Shown piece by piece: positions 59,044-64,000 of a DNA stretch of 64,000 nucleotides. Position numbers and translations under genes: made by a program. The stretch is from assembly GCF_021165955.1 (NCBI RefSeq), contig NZ_CP088952.1, positions 124,001 through 188,000 on the forward strand, read 5' to 3'. Position 1 is the stretch's first letter, and each line of letters starts with the position of its first letter. The notes under the pieces were generated by a model. That model was given only the letters and a program-made list of their open reading frames with translations. It ran no database searches and was not told the DNA's origin. The DNA is from Massilia endophytica. Its GTDB lineage: Bacteria; Pseudomonadota; Gammaproteobacteria; Burkholderiales; Burkholderiaceae_D.

Positions 59044-60228
59044 TCAGACCGACATCATGTAGCGTTCGGATTTCATGCGCCGCTCGGTGAACCAGACGAA
59101 GGCGAGGGCCAGGGCCAGGCTGCTGGCGAAGGTGAGCACGAAGGGCAGCGGACCCACCGCCTGGCCCTTGGCCAGCTCGCGCAGCAGGTTCTGGTGCCCC
59201 ATCACGGGCACCAGGTACATCCAGTTCGCCGTGTTCAGGTTCAGCATGGGCACCACGATCACGGGAATCATGGGAATGAGCAGCGCGAAGCTGGCCGTGG
59301 TCTGGGCTTCCTTGAAGGACTTGGCGTTGATGGCCAGCGCGATCAGGATGGCGGAGGCCAGCAGGGGCAGGGACACCGATGCCGCGCACACGGCGGCCAG
59401 GTCGATCCACGACATGCGCCAGGACATGCCGATCTCCTCCAGCGGCAGCCACTTCAGCGTGCCGTGGGCGATGCACAGCTCCAGCACGAGGCCTGCGAGG
59501 GCGAGCGCCGCCGCGGCCAGCCACTTTCCGGCGATGAGATCGAGGGGCCGCGCGGGCTGGGCCAGCAGCACCTCCAGCGAGCGGCGTTCGCGTTCGCCTG
59601 CCGTGCTGTCGAGCGCCGTGCTGAGGGCGAAGAAGAAGGCGGGCACGAAGAACATGCCCAGCATGCCGCCGATAACGCTGGCCGAACGCGCGGCGCTGGT
59701 GCCGGTATCGAACTTCTGCAGCCGCACAGGCGCCAGGGTCACGGGCGATACGCCGTGCGCCAGCAGGCGCGCGCTGGCGATAGTGGTGCTGTAGTTCTGC
59801 AGCACGTGCTCGATGTCGTCGATGCGGCGGCGGTTTTCGCTGGAGGAGTCGTACCACAGGTCGACGCGCGCCGGGCGCATGCTGCGGTAGTTCTCGGTGA
59901 ATTCATCGCTGATGCCCAGCACCGCCGCCACCTTCTGCTTGCGCAGCAGCTCGGCGATCTCCTCCTCCGGCATCGCCTTCGATTCGGTAATGGTGATGTT
60001 AGCCTGCTTCAGCTGCGCCATGAGGGTGGGCGCCTGCGCGGCGCCGATCACGGTGAGCTGGATGCCTTCACGCTCGGGCTTGAGCGCCTTGTGGATCTGC
60101 TGCTGCAGGATGCCGCCCACCAGAAGGGGATAGAGCAGCACGAACATGGCCAGCATGCCCACGGCGCGCCTGTCGCGCAGGGTTTCGCGCAGCTCCTTTG
60201 CCATCACCACCCAGAACACGGGCTTCAT
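59044..60228 (-). CDS. NatB-type ABC exporter permease
   Basis: A 394-aa ABC-2 permease of the NatB (sodium exporter) group. It has an N-terminal helix (about 23-43), a large extracytoplasmic domain (about 45-180) and six C-terminal helices, with GERERRSLEVLLAQPARP (family motif) between them. It overlaps the ATPase stop by 4 bases (ATGA). Function in Na+ or drug export is inferred from the family; no substrate evidence is present. Confidence 0.9.
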   Translation of the reverse strand: MKPVFWVVMAKELRETLRDRRAVGMLAMFVLLYPLLVGGILQQQIHKALKPEREGIQLTVIGAAQAPTLMAQLKQANITITESKAMPEEEIAELLRKQKVAAVLGISDEFTENYRSMRPARVDLWYDSSSENRRRIDDIEHVLQNYSTTIASARLLAHGVSPVTLAPVRLQKFDTGTSAARSASVIGGMLGMFFVPAFFFALSTALDSTAGERERRSLEVLLAQPARPLDLIAGKWLAAAALALAGLVLELCIAHGTLKWLPLEEIGMSWRMSWIDLAAVCAASVSLPLLASAILIALAINAKSFKEAQTTASFALLIPMIPVIVVPMLNLNTANWMYLVPVMGHQNLLRELAKGQAVGPLPFVLTFASSLALALAFVWFTERRMKSERYMMSV

Positions 60229-60959
60229 ACGGAAATCCCTTCTTCAGTACCTACCAGTTTGACGAATGCATCTTCCAGGCTGGCGATGCCGGTGCGTTCG
60301 CACAGCGATTGCGGCGTGCCCTGCGCCACGGTGACGCCGTTGGCGATCACGATCACGTCGTCGCAGGAGTGGGTGACCTCCTGCATCACGTGGGTGGCCA
60401 TGATGACGCAGCAGCCGTCCTCGCGCAGCGCCGCCAGGGCCTTGCGCAGGGCGCGCGTGCTCATCACGTCCAGTCCCCGGCTCGGTTCGTCGAGCAGCAG
60501 GTTGCGGGGACGGTGCAGCAGGGTGCGCGCCAGCGCGACCTTGATGCGCTGGCCCTGCGAGAAGCCCTTGCCGCGGCGGTCGATGATGTCCTGCAGGGAG
60601 AGCAGTTCCGTCACCTCCTCGGTGCGCTGGCGGATGGCGCGCTTGTCCATGCCGTTCAACTGGCCGAAGTAGTCCAGGTATTCGCGCGTGCTGAGGCGCT
60701 CGTAAAGCCCGAACTGGTCCGTGAGGAAGCCGATGTTGCGGCGCACGGCCATCGGGTCCTTGCCCGGGTCCACGCCATCGACCAGGATGCTGCCGTGGTC
60801 GCGGTGCATCAGGCCAACCAGAAGGCGCAGCAAGGTGGTCTTGCCTGCGCCGTTGGGGCCGAGCAGGGCGGTCACCTGGCCGTCGCGCGCCGTGAAACTG
60901 GCGCCGCCAAGCGCCTGCACCGGGCCGAAATGTTTTTTGACGTCGTGAGCTTCGATCAT
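60225..60959 (-). CDS. NatA-type ABC exporter ATPase
   Basis: A 244-aa ATPase, short with no C-terminal extension. Walker [17 protein letters not shown]-loop GFLTDQFGLYE, signature FSQGQRIKVALARTL (FSQGQ replaces the common LSGGQ), Walker B NLLLDEPSRGLDV and H-loop MATHVMQEVTH are all visible. It starts 12 bases after the secreted hydrolase gene's stop and overlaps its permease gene by 4 bases. Confidence 0.92.
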   Translation of the reverse strand: MIEAHDVKKHFGPVQALGGASFTARDGQVTALLGPNGAGKTTLLRLLVGLMHRDHGSILVDGVDPGKDPMAVRRNIGFLTDQFGLYERLSTREYLDYFGQLNGMDKRAIRQRTEEVTELLSLQDIIDRRGKGFSQGQRIKVALARTLLHRPRNLLLDEPSRGLDVMSTRALRKALAALREDGCCVIMATHVMQEVTHSCDDVIVIANGVTVAQGTPQSLCERTGIASLEDAFVKLVGTEEGISV

Positions 60960-60971
60960 GGCTTTGCGGTC

Positions 60972-62387
60972 TCAGGGTTGCGGGCCAGCGCTGTCGAGCT
61001 GGAAGGTGGGGGCGGGAATTTCCTTGATGCAGGCGGCGGCCAGCGGCTTGGCCGGCGCATCGAGGAACTCGCGCATCAGGCGTGGCACGCAGCCCAGCAT
61101 GGACACGATATGTCCGCCGTTCTGCACCACGATGTGCTGGGCGGCCTGCATCGATTTGCCGGCCGCTTCGGCGCGGCGCGGCGGCGTCACCGGGTCCTGG
61201 GCGCCGGAGAGCATCAGCACCGGCGCGGCGATGGGCGCCGCCTGCTGCGGCGCGATGGGCTTCACCTTCATCAGGGGACACATCTTGGCCAGCTGCTGCG
61301 CCTGCGGTGAGCCCATGAAGGAGCCTTTCGCGTCTTCGTCCTGCAGCTGCTGCGTCATGCGCGGGAAGTCCTCGGCGCAGATCACGGAGAGATAGAGGGG
61401 GCCGGACATGGTGCCGTCCACAGAATAGTCGCTGTCACGGTTGCTGCGCGCGACGAAGGGCTGCCAGCGGCCCTGGTAGGCGCCGTGGATCAGGAAGGGC
61501 AGGGTGCGCGCGTCCGCCTGCGAATACAGGGCGCGGTGAACGGTGCCGAGGAAGCGCTGGCTGCTGATGGTGACGGGACGCAGCGCGGCCGTGCGCGGGT
61601 CCTGCATTTCCACTTTCACGGGCGCCTTGGCCAGGCTGGCCAGCAGGCTCGCGAACTCGGTGCGCAGGGCGGGGAAGGTGCGCGCGCAGGCGGCGTTGGC
61701 CTCGCACTGCCGGAAGGTGGTTTCCAGCGCGGCCTGGGCGTCGTGGCCGCCGAGGGGAATGACCTGGTCCGGCGCGGCCACGCCGTCCAGCACGAGGGCG
61801 CGCACGCTGGATGGATAGAGGCGGGCGTAGTGCTGCGCCAGGCGGGTGCCGTAGGAGCCGCCCCAGATATTGATCTGGCCATAGCCCAGGGCGCGCCGCA
61901 CATTCTCGATATCGCGGGCGGCGGCATCGGTGGTGTAGAGGTGGTAGGGCGCGGCGATCTTCTCGATGCACTTGCGCAGCTCGGCCTCGAACTGCTCCTC
62001 GCTCATGGTGTCGATCTCGGGCGGCGACTTGCAGTCCAGGCGGCCGGACAGGCCCGTGCCGCGCTGGTCGATGAGCACGATGTCGCGCGTGGCGCGCACG
62101 CGGCGGAAGGCGGCGTTAAGGATGGCGAGGTAGTCGCTGCCTGCCTGGCCTGGGCCGCCCGCCAGCACGAACAGGGGATCGGGACGGGCCGCCTCGCGGA
62201 AGGCGGGGGCCACGGTGACGTGCAGGCCGAGGGTCTTGCCCGGCTGGGCGTAGTCGAGGGGCACATCCACCTTGACGCAACGAACGGTTTCCTCGGTGCC
62301 GGGCAGGTGGCAGCTCTTGCCGGGCGCCGCCTGGGCGGCGAGGGCGCCCAGCAGCAAGGGCAGGGCGAGGCAGAATCGTTTTCTCAC
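60972..62387 (-). CDS. Secreted alpha/beta-hydrolase, proline iminopeptidase/TAP-like
   Basis: A 471-aa exported serine hydrolase of the S33/tripeptidyl-aminopeptidase-like group. The signal peptide is VRKRFCLALPLLLGALAAQAA; nucleophile elbow GGSYGT (about residue 165), oxyanion LAGGPGQAGSDY, acid Asp in SGAQDPVTPPRRAE and His in NGGHIVSMLG (about 445). I prefer GTG 62385-62387: GGAG lies 6 bases upstream and the resulting signal peptide is compact. An ATG 12 bases earlier has no ribosome binding site. The substrate is probably a peptide or ester; it is unknown. Confidence 0.88.
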   Translation of the reverse strand: MRKRFCLALPLLLGALAAQAAPGKSCHLPGTEETVRCVKVDVPLDYAQPGKTLGLHVTVAPAFREAARPDPLFVLAGGPGQAGSDYLAILNAAFRRVRATRDIVLIDQRGTGLSGRLDCKSPPEIDTMSEEQFEAELRKCIEKIAAPYHLYTTDAAARDIENVRRALGYGQINIWGGSYGTRLAQHYARLYPSSVRALVLDGVAAPDQVIPLGGHDAQAALETTFRQCEANAACARTFPALRTEFASLLASLAKAPVKVEMQDPRTAALRPVTISSQRFLGTVHRALYSQADARTLPFLIHGAYQGRWQPFVARSNRDSDYSVDGTMSGPLYLSVICAEDFPRMTQQLQDEDAKGSFMGSPQAQQLAKMCPLMKVKPIAPQQAAPIAAPVLMLSGAQDPVTPPRRAEAAGKSMQAAQHIVVQNGGHIVSMLGCVPRLMREFLDAPAKPLAAACIKEIPAPTFQLDSAGPQP

Positions 62388-62469
62388 TAGCAACTCCATG
62401 GAAGGCGAAGGGCAATAGTAGCCAGCTCTTGTATTTCAGGCAATGGGTCTCGGCAAGGAATTGGGCGGC

Positions 62470-62499
62470 TTGACCGGTCCAGTCAGGCCGGGCTATAAT
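62470..62499 (+). promoter_or_regulatory. Sigma-70 promoter of rplM-rpsI
   Basis: TTGACC (62470-62475), an 18-base spacer and a consensus TATAAT (62494-62499). It would start transcription near 62506, leaving a roughly 100-base leader before rplM. In E. coli and other bacteria the rplM leader carries an L13 autoregulatory site; I see no definite fold here. Confidence 0.85.
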
Positions 62500-62607
62500 C
62501 GTCAGCTTTCCGTTCGCTCAGGAAAAGCTATAACAAGGCTGCGTCCGCTGATTCAAGGGCGGAACCACCATTTGAGCGTTTTTAAATCTTCTATTAGGAA
62601 GTCAAAC

Positions 62608-63036
62608 ATGAAAACTTTTTCCGCTAAGGCTCATGAAGTCCAGCGCGACTGGTTCGTGATTGACGCGACGGACAAGGTCCTCGGCCGTGTTGCCAGCGAA
62701 GTGGCACGCCGACTGCGCGGCAAGCATAAGCCAGAATTTACTCCTCACGTCGACACCGGCGACTTCATCGTCGTGGTGAACGCAGGCAAACTGCGTGTGA
62801 CCGGCACCAAAGCCACCGAGAAGACCTACTACCGCCACTCCGGCTATCCGGGCGGCATCTACGAGACCAACTTCCTGAAAATGCAACAGCGTTTCCCAGG
62901 CCGCGCTCTCGAAAAGGCAGTGAAGGGCATGCTGCCGAAGGGTCCTCTGGGCTACGCCATGATCAAGAAGCTGAAAGTGTACGCCGAAGGTTCGCACCCG
63001 CACGCTGCTCAGCAACCTAAAGCACTCGACTTCTAA
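62608..63036 (+). CDS. rplM: 50S ribosomal protein L13
   Basis: Large-subunit assembly protein L13. 142 aa, [20 protein letters not shown], with the family core [20 protein letters not shown] and the [19 protein letters not shown] block. AGGAAG 9 bases before ATG 62608; the longer open frame upstream covers the promoter and is noncoding. It is followed after 9 bases by rpsI, the universally paired gene. Confidence 0.98.
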   Translation: MKTFSAKAHEVQRDWFVIDATDKVLGRVASEVARRLRGKHKPEFTPHVDTGDFIVVVNAGKLRVTGTKATEKTYYRHSGYPGGIYETNFLKMQQRFPGRALEKAVKGMLPKGPLGYAMIKKLKVYAEGSHPHAAQQPKALDF

Positions 63037-63045
63037 GGAACTGAC

Positions 63046-63438
63046 ATGATCGGTAACTACAACTACGGCACCGGCCGTCGCAAGAGTGCAGTGGCTCGCG
63101 TGTTCATCAAAGTGGGCACTGGCCAAATCATCGTTAACGGCAAGCCAGCGTCCGAGTACTTCTCGCGCGAAACCGGCCTGATGGTGATCCGCCAGCCGCT
63201 GGAACTGACCGGCAACGTCGAGCGTTTCGACATCAAAGTGAACGTGCATGGCGGCGGCGAGTCCGGCCAGGCAGGTGCAGTGCGCCACGGTATCACCCGC
63301 GCCCTGATCGACTACGATGCAGGCCTGAAGGGCGATCTGGCCCGCGCCGGCTTCGTGACCCGCGATGCTCGTGAAGTCGAGCGTAAGAAGGTCGGTCTGC
63401 GCAAAGCACGCCGCGCAAAGCAGTTCTCGAAGCGTTAA
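63046..63438 (+). CDS. rpsI: 30S ribosomal protein S9
   Basis: Small-subunit protein S9, 130 aa, whose C-terminal tail contacts P-site t[43 protein letters not shown] and the conserved C-terminus [11 protein letters not shown] are all present. Second gene of rplM-rpsI, followed by a strong terminator. Confidence 0.98.
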   Translation: MIGNYNYGTGRRKSAVARVFIKVGTGQIIVNGKPASEYFSRETGLMVIRQPLELTGNVERFDIKVNVHGGGESGQAGAVRHGITRALIDYDAGLKGDLARAGFVTRDAREVERKKVGLRKARRAKQFSKR

Positions 63439-63473
63439 TTCCGCTTCCGTTCCGGTCTTTGGCCGGAGCCCCG

Positions 63474-63503
63474 AAAAGCCGCTGGTCCGCCAGCGGCTTT
63501 TTT
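63474..63503 (+). terminator. Intrinsic terminator of rplM-rpsI
   Basis: AAGCCGCTGG (63476-63485) pairs with CCAGCGGCTT (63490-63499) around a TCCG loop, followed by TTTTTT interrupted by G. A classic Rho-independent terminator, 38 bases after the rpsI stop. Confidence 0.93.
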
Positions 63504-63517
63504 GCTTTTGGGCTAGG

Positions 63518-63534
63518 GTAAACAGCATGTTTAC
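63518..63534. promoter_or_regulatory. Small inverted repeat upstream of argC
   Basis: GTAAAC-AGCAT-GTTTAC, a 6-bp perfect inverted repeat with 5-base spacer, between the rpsI terminator and argC (52 bases before its start), next to the AT-rich GATAAAAT. It could be an operator or chance; it is not an ArgR box as known in enterics. Confidence 0.3.
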
Positions 63535-63586
63535 AGTGCTGATAAAATACATTCCCCTCATTTAATTTATTGGCAAGGAAGAGAAC

Positions 63587-64000
63587 ATGATCAAAGTTGG
63601 CATCGTCGGCGGCACCGGCTACACCGGGGTTGAACTGCTGCGATTGTTGGCAGTCCATCCCAACGTGCAGCTGACCGCCATCACGTCGCGCAAAGAGGAT
63701 GGCCTGCCCGTGGCCGACATGTATCCTTCCCTGCGCGGCCGCGTGCCGCTGGCCTTCTCGGCGCCGGACAAGGCCGACCTGGGCCAGTGCGACGTGGTCT
63801 TCTTCGCCACCCCGCACGGCGTGGCCATGGCCCAGGCGCCCGAGCTGCTGGCCAAGGGCGTGAAGGTGATCGACCTGGCGGCGGACTTCCGCATCAAGGA
63901 CCGCGCCGTCTTCGAGCAGACCTACAAGATCGACCACACGGCGCCCGAGCTGCTGGAAGAGGCCGTGTACGGCCTGCCCGAGCTGAACCGCGAAGAGGTG
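63587..64000 (+). CDS. argC: N-acetyl-gamma-glutamyl-phosphate reductase (partial, 3' end off window)
   Basis: ArgC reduces N-acetylglutamyl-phosphate in arginine synthesis. The first 138 residues are present: Rossmann motif [27 protein letters not shown] and [12 protein letters not shown], and the stretch [11 protein letters not shown] leading to the catalytic Cys region, which is beyond the window. AAGGAAGAGAAC precedes ATG 63587. It follows the rplM-rpsI terminator, so it has its own promoter. Confidence 0.97.
   Translation, partial: MIKVGIVGGTGYTGVELLRLLAVHPNVQLTAITSRKEDGLPVADMYPSLRGRVPLAFSAPDKADLGQCDVVFFATPHGVAMAQAPELLAKGVKVIDLAADFRIKDRAVFEQTYKIDHTAPELLEEAVYGLPELNREEV

Overview
The window is 64 kb of a GC-rich betaproteobacterial chromosome. 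Gene content and order fit Oxalobacteraceae (Massilia/Duganella/Telluria group): gatCAB divergent from mreBCD-mrdA-rodA-rlpA, an argS-SPOR-dsbA-SDR-birA-coaX-SPOR run, rsmB-DUF4390-ntrYX, DUF3567, def-fmt divergent from LysM-dprA-smg-topB, and wecB/coq7. The taxonomic placement is inferred from synteny and protein character, not from a database search. Coding density is very high, and no gene-free stretch exceeds 300 bases; the longest are 2561-2832 and 11208-11461. I saw no tRNA, rRNA, CRISPR array, transposase or integrase.

Layout. 1-2560: gatB (cut by the window edge), gatA and gatC on the minus strand. 2833-9868: the rod-shape/elongasome operon. 9991-11207: an accessory AT-richer pair, a 244-aa unknown protein and a PIN-domain nuclease, under a LexA-like box. 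11462-17542: a tight seven-gene minus-strand run from argS to a SPOR protein, covering translation, disulfide formation, biotin ligation and CoA synthesis. 17668-23548: rsmB, DUF4390, NtrY-type kinase, NtrX-type regulator, a degenerate CobW-like protein and DUF3567. 23744-27707: a degenerate EAL-HDOD protein, an ABC-2 exporter and an SPW-repeat membrane protein. 27846-34418: metH, an isochorismatase-family hydrolase, a tautomerase and a chemoreceptor. 34577-42927: a LysR regulator, fmt, def, a LysM protein, dprA, smg and topB. 43011-48804: an M14 amidohydrolase with a YfcC transporter, small unknowns, a second chemoreceptor and DUF3597. 48878-55922: an ABC permease/M1 peptidase fusion with its ATPase, an unknown, coq7 and wecB. 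55998-58510: a second AT-rich accessory island (B-lectin/permuted-papain protein, exported helical protein, membrane protein). 58565-64000: OsmC, a NatAB-type exporter, a secreted alpha/beta hydrolase, rplM-rpsI and the start of argC.

The most interesting items are: the lectin plus permuted-papain island, which looks like an effector with a candidate immunity partner; the PIN module with an apparent SOS box; a palindromic repeat family placed 6-10 nt after stop codons of metH, fmt and topB with the same orientation relative to the gene; and a perfect 12-bp hairpin that buries the ribosome binding site of the DUF3597 gene.
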